This document shows positions 43,573 through 53,685 of a DNA stretch of 64,000 nt, in pieces; the first letter of the stretch is position 1, and each line of letters begins with the position of its first letter. The stretch lies in NCBI GenBank assembly GCA_023266095.1, contig JAHFRV010000007.1, positions 23,595 through 87,594 on the forward strand, written 5' to 3'. The position numbers were made by a program, and so were the translations under genes. Under the pieces are notes generated by a model. That model made no database searches. It saw only the letters and a list, made by a program, of their open reading frames with translations, and was not told the origin of the DNA. The stretch is from Gammaproteobacteria bacterium. Its GTDB lineage: Bacteria > Pseudomonadota > Gammaproteobacteria > DRLM01.

Positions 43573-44082
43573 ATGGTGGTAGCAGCCCAGCGGCTGGTGA
43601 TCGGCCGGATCGGCGGGCCTTATGGCGTGCGCGGCTGGGTGAAGGTGTATTCCTACACCGAACCGCGCGAAGAGATACTGACCCACCGCCAGTGGTGGGT
43701 GCATCTGGCGGGTGAATGGCGTCCCATGGCCCTGGCCGAGGGGCGGCCTCACGGTAAAACCATCGTGGCCCGTTTGGCGGACTATGACGACCGCGATGCG
43801 GTGCAGGCCCTCACCGGCTGTGAGATCGCCGTTCCGCGCGCGACGCTGGCGGCCTTGGGGCCCGATGAGTTTTATTGGAGCGACTTGCAAGGTTTGCGGG
43901 TCGTCACCCGGGACGGCGTTGAGCTGGGGGTAGTGGACCATTTGCTGGAGACCGGCGCCAACGATGTGTTGGTGGTGAAGGGCGAGCGGGAACGGTTGAT
44001 CCCCTATGTGTGGGGCCAAGTCGTCACTGAAGTGGATCTCGGGCAGGGCGTGATGCGGGTCGATTGGGATCCGGAATTTTAA
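43573..44082 (+). CDS. rimM: 16S rRNA processing protein RimM
   Basis: The 169-residue protein contains the family motifs VIGRIGGPYGVRGWVKVYSYTEP at the start and FYWSDLQGLRVV followed by VDHLLETGANDVLVV, the PRC-barrel part. RimM helps 30S maturation and binds S19. GAGGGG lies a few bases before the ATG. It sits between rpsP and trmD, the standard order. Confidence 0.96.
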   Translation: MVVAAQRLVIGRIGGPYGVRGWVKVYSYTEPREEILTHRQWWVHLAGEWRPMALAEGRPHGKTIVARLADYDDRDAVQALTGCEIAVPRATLAALGPDEFYWSDLQGLRVVTRDGVELGVVDHLLETGANDVLVVKGERERLIPYVWGQVVTEVDLGQGVMRVDWDPEF

Positions 44083-44085
44083 ACG

Positions 44086-44823
44086 GTGCGTTTCGACGTC
44101 ATCAGTCTGTTTCCGGAGTTGTTCGAGATCGTGACCCGTCACGGGGTGACGGGCCGGGCGGTGCAGCGGAGGATAGTCGACCTCGCGCTCTGGAATCCGC
44201 GGGATTACACCACGGATCGTCACCGCAGCGTGGACGACCGGCCCTACGGCGGCGGCCCCGGTATGGTGATGCTGGTCAAGCCGCTGCGCGACGCCATCCG
44301 CGCGGCGCGGGCCCAGGCCCCGGCCAGCCGGGTGATCTACCTCAGCCCGCAAGGGCGGCGGTTGGATCAGGTGGCGGTAGTGGACTTGGCGGCGCGCCCC
44401 GGCATGATATTGGTGGCGGGCCGTTACGAAGGCATCGATCAGCGCGTGATCGACGGCGAGGTCGATGAGGAATGGTCGATCGGCGACTACGTGCTGAGCG
44501 GTGGTGAGCTGGCGGCGATGGTGATGATGGACGCGGTGATCCGCGTGTTGCCCGGGGTATTGGGCCACGAACAGTCCGCCGAACAGGATTCTTTCATGGC
44601 GGGTTTGCTGGATCATCCCCATTACACTCGGCCGGAGGAGATCGACGGCGCGACGGTGCCGGCAGTATTGATGCAGGGTGACCATGAGGCCATCCGGCGC
44701 TGGCGCTTGAAACAGGCGCTGGGCCGCACGTGGCTGAAACGCCCGGATTTATTGCAGAGTTTAGCGCTGACGGCGGAACAGCAGTTGTTGTTGGCGGAGT
44801 TTAAACGCGAACGCGGTGTATGA
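44086..44823 (+). CDS. trmD: tRNA (guanine-N1)-methyltransferase
   Basis: The 245-residue trefoil-knot enzyme methylates G37 of tRNAs and prevents frameshifting. It starts with GTG ([14 protein letters not shown]) three bases after rimM and shows the [13 protein letters not shown] loop, [16 protein letters not shown] and [14 protein letters not shown] motifs. The assignment is secure. Confidence 0.98.
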   Translation: MRFDVISLFPELFEIVTRHGVTGRAVQRRIVDLALWNPRDYTTDRHRSVDDRPYGGGPGMVMLVKPLRDAIRAARAQAPASRVIYLSPQGRRLDQVAVVDLAARPGMILVAGRYEGIDQRVIDGEVDEEWSIGDYVLSGGELAAMVMMDAVIRVLPGVLGHEQSAEQDSFMAGLLDHPHYTRPEEIDGATVPAVLMQGDHEAIRRWRLKQALGRTWLKRPDLLQSLALTAEQQLLLAEFKRERGV

Positions 44824-44873
44824 GCGGACGTTCGTTTTGGTAAAAACGTGAATATATTTTGGGGTAATAGTGT

Positions 44874-45218
44874 ATGAGCAACATCATCCAGCAGCTTGAA
44901 GCCGAACAAATGAAGGCGGAGATTCCGACCTTCGGTCCCGGCGACACCGTGGAAGTGCAGGTGAAGGTCAAAGAAGGTAACCGCGAACGTTTGCAGGCCT
45001 TCGAAGGCGTGGTCATCGCCAAGCGCAACCGCGGCCTTAACTCCTCCTTCACCGTGCGCAAGATCTCCCACGGCGAAGGTGTGGAACGCGTGTTTCAGAC
45101 CCACAGCCCGGTAGTGGCCGGCATCAAACTGATTCGTCGGGGCGACGTCTGCCGCGCCAAGCTGTATTACCTGCGCGGCCGCCAAGGCAAATCCGCCCGC
45201 ATCAAAGAAAAGCTTTAA
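44874..45218 (+). CDS. rplS: 50S ribosomal protein L19
   Basis: The 114-residue protein matches L19 ([57 protein letters not shown]). It is the last gene of the rpsP operon, and a strong terminator follows the stop by 28 bases. Confidence 0.98.
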   Translation: MSNIIQQLEAEQMKAEIPTFGPGDTVEVQVKVKEGNRERLQAFEGVVIAKRNRGLNSSFTVRKISHGEGVERVFQTHSPVVAGIKLIRRGDVCRAKLYYLRGRQGKSARIKEKL

Positions 45219-45246
45219 CTTTTACGCAGCCATGCCCGCTGCGCGC

Positions 45247-45290
45247 AACGGACTGTGGAACGGAAACGTCGGGTTCCGCAGTCCGTTGTT
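45247..45290 (+). terminator. Terminator of the rpsP-rimM-trmD-rplS operon
   Basis: AACGGACTGTGGAAC (45247-45261) pairs with GTTCCGCAGTCCGTT (45273-45287) over 15 positions with one T-G mismatch, followed by a T-rich stretch. It rules out the long N-terminal extension of the next frame. Confidence 0.85.
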
Positions 45291-45318
45291 GTTTCCCCCG
45301 CGTTTAAATCCGCGATCT

Positions 45319-47067
45319 ATGGCCAGGACACTCGCCCTGTTGCTGGTGGGCTTGGCCTGTAACCTCGCCCACGCCGACGGCGGCGATAACGACATTGCCG
45401 CACTGATTCGTCACGGTGCGCCGCAACTCGCGCAAACGCTGATCGACCGATATCAAGCCGAGACCGACGGTGATGTCGCCGGGTGGACACACTGGGAAAA
45501 ACAGCGCATCGCGTTGCTTCTGGCCGTCGAGGAATGGCAGGAAGCGATAACGCGTGTGGAGGCGTTACCGCCCGACAGTCCTGGCGACCTGCGCAAATGG
45601 GCTGAGACCCGCGCCGCCGAGGCCGAGCTGGCTTTGGGTCATCCCACCGCCGCGCGGGAACGCGTGGCGGGCTTGATCTGGGCTCGCGAAGAGAGTCTCG
45701 GCGCGGAACAGCTTGCTGAATGGCGGCGCCTGATCATCGAGAGTTATCTTGCCGAACAACGCATCGAGGACGCGGCCCTCGCCCTGCAACGTTATCAACA
45801 AGACACGGCGCAGCCCGATGAGGAAGAAACCCGGCTCAGCGCGCGGGTGTGGCTCGCCGAGGGGCGCGCCAGCGAGGCGGCTCTCCTGCTCGCCGATAAG
45901 ACCGAGCTGGAGAGCCGCGCGCTCGCTCTGCTCGCCGGGTTGCGGAGCCAAGGCTTGGCGCCGGATAGCGTCGTCACCCAAGCCCGCGCCCTGGCGCTGG
46001 CCGACGGCGGCGAGCCGGCCGCGCGGCGGAAATTGTGGGCGGTGGCGGCCGAGGCGGCGCGTCTCGCTGCCGACGATTTGACCCGTATCGAGGCCTTGGA
46101 ACGCGCGCTGGTCCTCGGGCACGGTGCGGCGGGCGACGAGTTGCCGGTCAACGCCGATATTTTGTGGGACGCCTATCTCAACTATGGCATGGTCTTGGCG
46201 CAGCGCGCCCAGTTAAGCACCGATGATTATCCGCCCTGGTTCGAGATCGTGCAGCGCCTACGCGACATCAAACCCGTGGAGGCGCGGGCCTTGATGGCGG
46301 TCCTGGCCTGGCATGACCCGGCCCACTCCCTTGCCGCCGCCGCGCATCAGCAGCTGATCGATTCATTTGAAAACCATGAACGACGTGCCGCCGTGCTGCG
46401 GATTCTCTATCTCGATTCCGCACGGTTTCCCAGTCTGGAAACCATTCCGTCCGGGGTTCGCTACAGTCTGGCGGCAGTGGCTCTTGAGGCAGGGGAACTG
46501 CCGGCCGCCACGCAGCTGATCGGTGATCTGCCGGTACCCGCCGCCGCCACGCAAGCGGAAACGGTGGCCTGGCAGCTGGCGCGGGCGCGGGTGTTGCTCG
46601 CCACCGGCAGCGACGAATTGGGCACCAGCGTGTTGAAGGGATTGGCGGGGCAGGCCATGAGCTTCACGCCCGCGCAACGGCGGACGATGATGCGCGCGGC
46701 AGGGGTGGCGCAAAGCCTGGGCCATCACCAGGCCGCGCTGGAGGTGTTGCAGAGCCTGGCCGCCGTTACTCCGGAAATGGCGATGCAGCGCGAGCTGCAA
46801 TTCTGGGTGGGCCAGTCTTACGAGGCGTTAAGCGACTATCAGCGCGCCGTCCTCAGCTATTTGCGGACGGCCTATCTCGCGGGCGAAACCGGCGCGGCGG
46901 ATAACTGGGGTCAGCTCGGTCGTTATCATGCCGCCGCGGTGCTGGCCAAGGCGGGGCTGCGTGCCGATGCGCGCCGCTTGTATGCTGGCCTCTTGGGAGA
47001 CGATACTGAGCCCGCCCGTCGCGCCTACGCATTGCGGGCTTTGGATCAACTGGAGGGCATGCCATGA
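45319..47067 (+). CDS. Exported TPR-like repeat protein of unknown function
   Basis: The 582-residue protein has a signal peptide (RTLALLLVGLACNLAHA, cleavage near residue 19). The rest is alanine- and leucine-rich helical repeats (for example AGVAQSLGHHQAALEVLQSLAAVTPEM and ALSDYQRAVLSYLRTAYL), as in TPR scaffolds. I do not recognise a specific family. It is probably periplasmic or outer-membrane associated. No ribosome binding site is clear at this ATG, but the preceding terminator excludes the upstream start. Its stop overlaps the ogt start by four bases (ATGA). Confidence 0.7.
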   Translation: MARTLALLLVGLACNLAHADGGDNDIAALIRHGAPQLAQTLIDRYQAETDGDVAGWTHWEKQRIALLLAVEEWQEAITRVEALPPDSPGDLRKWAETRAAEAELALGHPTAARERVAGLIWAREESLGAEQLAEWRRLIIESYLAEQRIEDAALALQRYQQDTAQPDEEETRLSARVWLAEGRASEAALLLADKTELESRALALLAGLRSQGLAPDSVVTQARALALADGGEPAARRKLWAVAAEAARLAADDLTRIEALERALVLGHGAAGDELPVNADILWDAYLNYGMVLAQRAQLSTDDYPPWFEIVQRLRDIKPVEARALMAVLAWHDPAHSLAAAAHQQLIDSFENHERRAAVLRILYLDSARFPSLETIPSGVRYSLAAVALEAGELPAATQLIGDLPVPAAATQAETVAWQLARARVLLATGSDELGTSVLKGLAGQAMSFTPAQRRTMMRAAGVAQSLGHHQAALEVLQSLAAVTPEMAMQRELQFWVGQSYEALSDYQRAVLSYLRTAYLAGETGAADNWGQLGRYHAAAVLAKAGLRADARRLYAGLLGDDTEPARRAYALRALDQLEGMP

Positions 47068-47600
47068 ACCGCGCTCAACCCCGTTCGATTTCCGGTCTGC
47101 GGCTGACCCACGCAGCACCGTCGCCCGATGACTACGATGTCATACTCGCCAGCCCGGTACCCGGTGTGAAGATTGCGCTACGCGAAGAGGACGGGGCCGT
47201 GTGCGACGTGAGTTTCATCGAGGATACCGTGCCCGACCAAGCGCCGGTCACCGCCTTGGCGCGACGGGCGGCGGCGCAGTTGCGGGCTTATTTCGGCGAT
47301 CCGCAGCGGACACTCGATCTGCCGCTGACTTTAAAAGGGACGCCGTTTCAACAACGCGTGTGGGCAGCGCTGCGCGCCATTCCGGCCGGTGAAACCCGCC
47401 GTTACGGTGACCTGGCCGAACTTCTCGGCAGCGGTCCGCGGGCGGTGGGCGGCGCCTGCCGCGCCAATCCCATTCCGCTGTTCGTGCCCTGTCACCGGGT
47501 GGTGGCGGCCGGCGGCGCCGGTGGTTTCATGGGCCGTATCGAAGGACCGGCCCTGGCCCTCAAGCACTGGTTGTTGCAACACGAGCGGGCCGGATCGTGA
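47064..47600 (+). CDS. ogt: Methylated-DNA-protein-cysteine methyltransferase
   Basis: The 178-residue DNA repair protein takes methyl groups from O6-methylguanine onto its active-site cysteine in IPLFVPCHRVVAAGGAGGF. An N-terminal ribonuclease-like domain precedes it (about residues 15-85), then the helix-turn-helix FQQRVWAALRAIPAGETRRYG. It lacks the Ada regulatory domain. It overlaps the TPR gene and its stop overlaps the GTG of xerD, so the three are probably co-transcribed. Confidence 0.93.
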   Translation: MNRAQPRSISGLRLTHAAPSPDDYDVILASPVPGVKIALREEDGAVCDVSFIEDTVPDQAPVTALARRAAAQLRAYFGDPQRTLDLPLTLKGTPFQQRVWAALRAIPAGETRRYGDLAELLGSGPRAVGGACRANPIPLFVPCHRVVAAGGAGGFMGRIEGPALALKHWLLQHERAGS

Positions 47601-48544
47601 GCGTGGAGGCACTGAGCGAGAAATCAAGCGTTTTGAACGGTGCCGCGCCGGCCGGCGATCAAATGGCGATGATCGAGGCATGTCTCGACGCCCTGTGGAT
47701 GGAACAGGGTTTGAGCGGCAACACTTTGGCGGCGTATCGCGCCGACCTCAAAGGCTGGGCGGCGTGGTTGGCGCCGCGGGGACGTAACCTGCTCGGCGCT
47801 CGGCGGGATGAGGTATTGGAATATCTGGCGCAGCGGGTGCGTGGCGGCGCGCGGCCGCGCACCACCGCGCGCTTATTGTCCAGCCTGCGGCGCTTTTATC
47901 AATATCAAGTGCGTGAGCGGCGCTTGAGCGTCGATCCCAGCGCCCTCATCGATTCACCGAAACTGGGCCGGCCTTTGCCCACGGCCCTCACCGAGGCCGA
48001 AGTGGACTCGCTGCTCAGCGCACCGGATATCAATCAACCTTTGGGCCTGCGTGACCGCGCCATGCTGGAATTGCTCTACGCCTCGGGTTTGCGGGTCTCC
48101 GAGCTGGTGGGTGTGGAAGTGACGCAACTCAATCTGCGCCAGGGCGTGGTGCGGGTGGTGGGCAAGGGGGATAAAGAGCGGCTGGTGCCCCTGGGTGAAG
48201 AGGCCGCCAGCTGGGTCGAGCGTTACTTGGGTGAGGCGCGGGCGAGTTTGCTGCATGGGGCCCAGAGCAAAGCATTATTTGTAACACAACGCGGCGAGGC
48301 GATGACCCGCCAGGCTTTTTGGTATTTGATCAAGCGTCACGCCCGGCGGGTGGGCGTGCGCGCCAGCTTGTCGCCCCACACGTTGCGGCATTCTTTCGCT
48401 ACCCACTTACTCAACCACGGGGCAGACTTGCGGGCGGTGCAGATGTTGCTGGGCCATCATAACTTGTCGACCACACAGATTTACACCCACGTGGCGCGCG
48501 AGCGTTTGAAACAAGTGCATGGCGAGCACCATCCGCGAGGTTGA
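47597..48544 (+). CDS. xerD: Tyrosine recombinase XerD-like
   Basis: The 315-residue recombinase has the N-terminal core-binding domain (LDALWMEQGLSGNTLAAYRADL, as in XerD) and a catalytic domain with the expected residues: arginine in ASGLRVSELVG, HTLRHSFATHLL, LGHHN and the nucleophilic tyrosine in TTQIYTHV. XerD resolves chromosome dimers at dif with XerC. The next gene is dsbC, the usual XerD neighbour, which is why I prefer XerD to XerC. It starts with GTG overlapping the ogt stop and has about 20 extra N-terminal residues. Confidence 0.88.
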   Translation: MSVEALSEKSSVLNGAAPAGDQMAMIEACLDALWMEQGLSGNTLAAYRADLKGWAAWLAPRGRNLLGARRDEVLEYLAQRVRGGARPRTTARLLSSLRRFYQYQVRERRLSVDPSALIDSPKLGRPLPTALTEAEVDSLLSAPDINQPLGLRDRAMLELLYASGLRVSELVGVEVTQLNLRQGVVRVVGKGDKERLVPLGEEAASWVERYLGEARASLLHGAQSKALFVTQRGEAMTRQAFWYLIKRHARRVGVRASLSPHTLRHSFATHLLNHGADLRAVQMLLGHHNLSTTQIYTHVARERLKQVHGEHHPRG

Positions 48545-48615
48545 AGGGACCAGGGAACCCCGTCGCCGCGATGACCTCCAACGATTACCGATTTTTTATA
48601 ACGAGCGAAGTAACG

Positions 48616-49356
48616 ATGAAAAGCAAATTGATTTCTTGGGCCGCGGCTGCGTTGGCCGTGACGAGTATGTTGGGCTTGGCCGTGGCGGACGATGTCGAAA
48701 CCATCGCCAAGGCGATGCAGAAAATAGCGCCGGGTATGACTCCCGACCGCATCGTCGAGAGTCCGATGCCGGGTTTGTATGAAGTGAGTTTTGGATCGGA
48801 AGTCTTGTATGTCAGCAAGGACGGTCGTTTCGCCTTGCAGGGTGATCTCATCGATGTGGCGAGCAAGGCCAATCTTTCGGAGGCGCGCCGCGCCCAGGGT
48901 CGGGTGCAGTTGATCAAAAGCCTCAACGAAAAGGATATGATCATCTTCGCCGCGCCACCCAAACAGGAAAAACACGTGGTCACCATCTTCACCGACGTGG
49001 ATTGCGCCTATTGCCGCAAGATGCATGGCGAAATGGCGGACTACAACAAGGCCGGTATCACCATTCGTTATCTGGCCTTCCCGCGCTCGGGAGTGGACAC
49101 GCCTTCTTATCACAAGATGGTCAGCGTGTGGTGCGCGAAAGACCGCCGGGCGGCGATGACCCGCGCCAAACTCGGAGAAGCCGTGGAACAAAAGACGTGT
49201 GACAATCCCGTGAAAAAACACCTGGCCGCCGCGGAACGGGTCGGGGTGTCGGGCACGCCGACCATGGTATTGGAGGATGGCACCGTGGTGCCCGGCTACA
49301 TGCCCGCCGCGCGCTTGAGTCAGGCCCTCGATCAACTCGCCACCGCCGCGCGTTAA
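48616..49356 (+). CDS. dsbC: Thiol:disulfide interchange protein DsbC
   Basis: The 246-residue periplasmic protein has a signal peptide (to VAVAD-like residue 25), an N-terminal dimerisation domain and a thioredoxin domain with active site CAYC (VDCAYCRKMHGE), a second cysteine pair (VWCAKDR, KTCDNP) and the cis-proline region GVSGTPTMVLEDG. DsbC rearranges wrong disulfides; it needs DsbD for reduction, which is not in the window. A frame from 48541 is open but lacks a signal peptide. The VKOR fusion encoded at 12335 may supply the oxidant in the same compartment. Confidence 0.95.
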   Translation: MKSKLISWAAAALAVTSMLGLAVADDVETIAKAMQKIAPGMTPDRIVESPMPGLYEVSFGSEVLYVSKDGRFALQGDLIDVASKANLSEARRAQGRVQLIKSLNEKDMIIFAAPPKQEKHVVTIFTDVDCAYCRKMHGEMADYNKAGITIRYLAFPRSGVDTPSYHKMVSVWCAKDRRAAMTRAKLGEAVEQKTCDNPVKKHLAAAERVGVSGTPTMVLEDGTVVPGYMPAARLSQALDQLATAAR

Positions 49357-49396
49357 GTTTTCCAAGTTCAGCTAATCCTCACAAGGGCGATGAATT

Positions 49397-49424
49397 GCCT
49401 CCTCTCTCTTGCGGGAGAGGAGGC
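49397..49424 (+). terminator. Possible terminator after dsbC
   Basis: A ten-base perfect stem (GCCTCCTCTC / GAGAGGAGGC) with an eight-base loop lies 40 bases after the dsbC stop. There is no T tract after it, so termination is likely but not certain. Confidence 0.55.
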
Positions 49425-49564
49425 GTTATCAGACCTGTTTGATTGATGCCGGCCAATCGTCTTGCTCGTCGATTATGGCGCGGAGACTGTGGAGACTAAG
49501 GACATCTTGCCGCGTTAAAAGGGTAAAATAGCCGCCGCCCCGACGGTTGGCCACGGACCCTGCG

Positions 49565-51181
49565 ATGTTACGACTCACTGAAATCAGACTCCCCCTCGGC
49601 CACCCGGCGGACGCGATCCGCGTGGCGATATTGCAACGGCTGAAGATCGATGCGCGCGAATTGCTCGGCTACAGTGTTGCCCGCCGTGGTTACGATGCGC
49701 GCAAGAAGAGTGAGATCGTGTTCGTCTATTCGCTGGATGTGGCGGTAATCGACGAGGCGCGGCTGTTGAAACGCTGCAGCGGCGAGCAGCACATCAAACC
49801 CACGCCGGATACTGAATATCAATTCGTCGCGCGCGCGCCGGCCAATCTCAAGACCCGCCCGGTGATCATCGGCACGGGTCCCTGTGGTTTCATGGCGGCG
49901 CTGTTGCTGGCGCAGATGGGTTTCAAGCCGCTGATCCTGGAACGGGGTAAGGAAGTGCGGCAGCGTACCAAGGACACCTGGGCGCTGTGGCGTAATCACC
50001 AGCTCGATCCGGAGTCGAACGTGCAGTTCGGCGAGGGCGGCGCCGGCACTTTTTCCGATGGAAAACTGCATACCCAGATCCAGGATCCGCGTCATCTGGG
50101 TATGAAGATATTGCGTGAGTTCGTCAAGGCCGGCGCGCCGGAGGAAATTCTCTACCTCAGCAAGCCGCATGTCGGCACCTTCCGTCTGGTGAGCATGCTG
50201 GAGAAGATCCGCGCGGAGATCATCGGCCTCGGCGGCGAGTTCCGTTTCGAGAGCCGCGTGACTGATATTGATATCGACAACCGTCAGGTGTGTGGTGTGG
50301 TGCTGGCCGGCGGCGAACGTATCGCCTGCGATCACGTGATTCTTGCCATCGGTCACAGCGCGCGCGACACCTTTCAGATGCTTTATGACCGCGGCGTCTA
50401 TATCGAGGCCAAACCCTTCTCCATCGGCTTTCGTATCGAACACCCGCAGGCGCTCATTGACCGCTGCCGCTTCGGCGGCTTCGCCGGTCATCCCGATCTC
50501 GGCGCGGCGGATTACAAACTGGTGCACCACTGCAAGAACGGCCGCAGCGTCTACAGCTTCTGCATGTGTCCCGGCGGCACGGTGGTGGCGGCGACCTCGG
50601 AAGAGGGGCGGGTGGTCACCAACGGCATGAGCCAGTATTCGCGCAACGAACGCAACGCCAACAGCGGCATCGTGGTCGGCATCACGCCGGCGGATTTCCC
50701 CAGTGCTCACCCGCTGGCCGGCATCGAGCTGCAACGTGACCTGGAGTCGCGCGCCTTTGTGTTGGGCGGGAGTAATTACGCGGCGCCGGGGCAGCTGGTC
50801 GGCGATTTTTTGCGGGGCAGACCGTCAATCGCATTGGGCAGTGTGTTGCCGTCGTACACACCCGGTGTGCATCTCACCGATCTGAGCACCGCCTTGCCCG
50901 ACTACGCCATCGCGGCAATCCGCGAAGCGCTGCCCGCCTTCGAGCGACAGATCAAAGGTTTCGCCATGCACGACGCCGTGCTCACCGGCGTCGAAACCCG
51001 CACCTCCTCATCGGTGCGCATCAAACGTAATCGCGAGGATTACCAGAGCATCAACACACTAGGACTTTATCCGGCCGGTGAAGGCGCCGGTTATGCCGGC
51101 GGCATCCTCTCCGCCGCGGTGGACGGCATTGAGGCGGCGGAGGCGGTCGCCTTGAGCATAGCGGCGAAGTTTGGGGCGTGA
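49565..51181 (+). CDS. FAD-dependent oxidoreductase-like protein (COG2509)
   Basis: The 538-residue protein has an N-terminal region of about 100 residues that is typical of this family, then a Rossmann FAD motif (VIIGTGPCGFMAALLLAQMGFKPLILERG near residues 104-132), a QFGEGGAGTFSDGKL stretch and a cysteine-containing YSFCMCPGGTVVAATS segment, ending with GAGYAGGILSAAVDGIEAA. Proteins of this group are flavoproteins of unknown reaction. It is cytoplasmic and monocistronic here, and its start is fixed by ATG 49565 because the frame opens only six codons earlier. Confidence 0.88.
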   Translation: MLRLTEIRLPLGHPADAIRVAILQRLKIDARELLGYSVARRGYDARKKSEIVFVYSLDVAVIDEARLLKRCSGEQHIKPTPDTEYQFVARAPANLKTRPVIIGTGPCGFMAALLLAQMGFKPLILERGKEVRQRTKDTWALWRNHQLDPESNVQFGEGGAGTFSDGKLHTQIQDPRHLGMKILREFVKAGAPEEILYLSKPHVGTFRLVSMLEKIRAEIIGLGGEFRFESRVTDIDIDNRQVCGVVLAGGERIACDHVILAIGHSARDTFQMLYDRGVYIEAKPFSIGFRIEHPQALIDRCRFGGFAGHPDLGAADYKLVHHCKNGRSVYSFCMCPGGTVVAATSEEGRVVTNGMSQYSRNERNANSGIVVGITPADFPSAHPLAGIELQRDLESRAFVLGGSNYAAPGQLVGDFLRGRPSIALGSVLPSYTPGVHLTDLSTALPDYAIAAIREALPAFERQIKGFAMHDAVLTGVETRTSSSVRIKRNREDYQSINTLGLYPAGEGAGYAGGILSAAVDGIEAAEAVALSIAAKFGA

Positions 51182-51197
51182 TTTTTTTATATAGGTA

Positions 51198-51225
51198 GGG
51201 TGGGTTACCGCAGCGTAACCTACCC
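51198..51225. repeat. Intergenic palindromic hairpin
   Basis: An 11-base stem with one wobble pair (GGGTGGGTTAC / GTAACCTACCC) and a six-base loop follows a run of seven T residues after the flavoprotein gene. Sequences of the type GGTGGGTTAC...GTAACC are known as dispersed palindromes in several proteobacteria; here it may act as a transcript end. Confidence 0.5.
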
Positions 51226-51260
51226 CCTACATTTAAGATCAGGCGCGATCAAGCATTGAG

Positions 51261-52046
51261 ATGAGACCCACGTTGAAACAGATCACTTCCGCCGACAACG
51301 TCCAATACAAACAGCTGAAGAAGCTGGCGGACAATCCCCGCGAGCGGCGCAAGCGCGGTGAGACCTTGCTGGACGGTGTGCATTTGTTGCAGGCCTTGGC
51401 CGATGCCGGCGGTGGCGTGGAGTTGCTCATTCTGCGTCACGGCAGCGGCGACGATCGCGAAATTCAGGCCTGTTTGCGCAGATTCGCCGACACGCCCAGC
51501 ATCGAACTCAGTGCGGCGTTGTTCGATGCGCTCTCGCCGGTGGAGACGCCGGTGGGCATACTCGCGCTCTACAATATTCCACGGCATGACGAACGCTCGC
51601 CCATTTGCGCCGTGCTGCTGGAAAATATTCAGGACCCCGGCAATCTCGGCGGTCTATTGCGCACGGCGGCGGCGGCCGGCGTCGATGCGGTCTATCTCTC
51701 CAAGGGTTGCAGCGAGGCCTGGTCGCCGAAGGCCTTGCGCGCCGCGATGGGCGCTCATTTTGTGCTGGCCATTCATGAGCAGCAGGATCTACCCGCGCTC
51801 TGCACCACCTTGCCGCGGGTGATCGCCACGCGGCTAAATGCACCGCAATCACTTTATGAACTCGACCTGCGCGGGCCGCTGGCGTTGCTCTTCGGCAATG
51901 AAGGGGCGGGACTGAGTGAAGAACTGGCGGCCTGCGCCACGCAGCACGTCCGCATCCCGCTGCCGGGCAAAATGGAATCACTCAACGTGGCGGCCGCGGC
52001 GGCGGTGTGCCTCTTCGAACGGGTGCGACAGATAACCCTGATCTAA
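51261..52046 (+). CDS. SpoU/TrmH-family RNA methyltransferase
   Basis: The 261-residue protein has an N-terminal substrate-binding domain and a SpoU methylase domain with the three motifs NIQDPGNLGGLLRTAAAAG (about 117-135), LFGNEGAGLS and IPLPGKMESLNVAAAAAVCLFE. These form the knotted SAM site. The target RNA base is not clear; RlmB- and TsnR-type enzymes methylate 2'-O positions of rRNA. It is the last housekeeping gene before the defence region. Confidence 0.9.
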   Translation: MRPTLKQITSADNVQYKQLKKLADNPRERRKRGETLLDGVHLLQALADAGGGVELLILRHGSGDDREIQACLRRFADTPSIELSAALFDALSPVETPVGILALYNIPRHDERSPICAVLLENIQDPGNLGGLLRTAAAAGVDAVYLSKGCSEAWSPKALRAAMGAHFVLAIHEQQDLPALCTTLPRVIATRLNAPQSLYELDLRGPLALLFGNEGAGLSEELAACATQHVRIPLPGKMESLNVAAAAAVCLFERVRQITLI

Positions 52047-52164
52047 CAATGGTCGGTGGCTAAGGGGGCGGTCGTCCCAATTTTGCACTTTATTATAAAA
52101 AAATTAACATTTGCCGCCGGTTATTCTAAGATTCTTAACAATTCCCGGACCTGGCCACCCGTTA

Positions 52165-53655
52165 ATGCGAAAAATCCAACAACCGCCCGCGCAAGAGATT
52201 ATCTACGGCAGCGCCACGCCGAAAGAGTCCGTCGCCATCTCGCGCGAGGTCCGGGCCGGACGGCTGCGCCGCATCGCTCCCAAGCTCTACACCACCAATC
52301 TCAAAGACTCGCCCGAGAGCATCATCCGCCGGCACCTGTACCGCATCCTCGCGCGCTACTACCCGGGCGCGGTGGTGAGCCACCGCTCGGCGCTCGAAGG
52401 CGGGGTGGCGCGCGATGATACGATCTTCCTCACCTACAAATACACCAAGCGCGTCACGCTGCCCGGGATCACCATCCGGCTGCTTAAGGGCGAGGGTTCG
52501 ATAGAAGGGGACAGCCCGTTTATGGACGGTTTGTATCTCGCCTCGCGGCCGCGCGCGTTGCTCGAAAACTTGCAGCCGGCACGCGCGCGCAGCGGCGCGC
52601 CCAAGAACTGGTCGCGGGGGGAGATCGAGGAGTACCTGGATGAAATCGCGCGCGTCCACGGCGAGGACGAGCTCAACCGCCTGCGCGACGCCGCCCGGCG
52701 CATCGCCACGCAGCTTAAGCTGCACGAGGAATTCAAGGCCCTGGACGTTCTGATCGGCGCGATCCTCGGGGACGCGCAAGACAAAACTGAACTCGGCGTC
52801 GGCCCGCGCCCGCGCGGCCGGCGTCCCCTACGATGCCCATCGCCTGGAGCGCTTCATGGCCCTCTTCGCGGCACTGCGCCGCGCGGTGCTGCCCGTGCGC
52901 CCGGCGCCGGCGCTCACCCCGGAGGGTATACGTCATCTCGCGTTCTTCGAAGCCTACTTCTCGAACTTCATCGAAGGCACTGAGTTTATGGTGGAGGAGG
53001 CGGCCGACATCGTCTTTCGCGGCAAGCGCGTGCCCCAGCGCCCGGCCGATGCCCACGATATCCTCGGCACCTATCAGATCGTTGCCAACAGCGAGGAGAT
53101 GAGCCCGCTCCCAATACGGCCGAAGAATTGATTGAGCTACTCAAGGCGCGCCACGCCACGTTGCTCGCCGGTCGCCCCGAAAAACAGCCGGGACGTTTCA
53201 AAGAAGAAGTGAACCGCGCGGGGGAGACGGTGTTCGTGACGCCCGAGTTGGTCACGGGCACCTTAATAAAAGGCTTCGAACCCTGCCGCGCCCTCAAGGA
53301 CCCACTGAGCCGCGCGCTGTATATGATGTTCCTCATCGCCGAGGTCCATCCCTTCGCCGACGGCAACGGCCGCATCGCCCGCGTCATGCTGAACGCCGAA
53401 CTCGTGCACGGTGGCCGGGCGCGGATTATCATCCCGACGGCCTACCGGGAGGATTACCTGCTGGCCCTGCGGGCGCTCACGCGCCAGGGCAACACCGATG
53501 CGTACATCAGAATGCTCGACCGGGCGCAGGACTTTACCGCGCGGATCGACTTCAACGACTACGAGCGCGCGCTGGCCCAGTTGGGCGCCGCCAATGCCTT
53601 CCTCGAGCCGCACGAGGGGCAGCTGCGTATGCCGGAACAGGCTATTACGACATGA
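52165..53655 (+). pseudogene. Fic-family protein with AbiEi-like N-terminus, broken by two frameshifts
   Basis: The coding sequence is split between two frames. Part 1 (52165 to about 52794) holds an AbiEi-like winged-helix domain (SVAISREVRAGRLRRIAPKLYTT). One extra base near 52793-52795 moves the frame; part 2 runs to about 53112 and holds SNFIEGT, which fits the inhibitory (S/T)xxxE(G/N) motif. A second shift within 53102-53113 restores the first frame for the Fic core with the intact active site HPFADGNGRIARVM. Intact Fic enzymes attach AMP to target proteins. The two shifts cancel out, so they could be sequencing errors rather than decay. It lies directly upstream of the defence genes. 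Confidence 0.75.
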
Positions 53656-53685
53656 AAGGAAGAGGAAGAAGCATGTTAAAACGAG

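Noticed and set aside
43555..44685. 376-residue antisense frame across rimM and trmD
   Set aside because: It overlaps two secure genes on the opposite strand and resembles no protein family.
49568..50734. 388-residue frame opposite the flavoprotein gene
   Set aside because: The FAD motif establishes the plus strand as coding; the antisense protein has no recognisable features.
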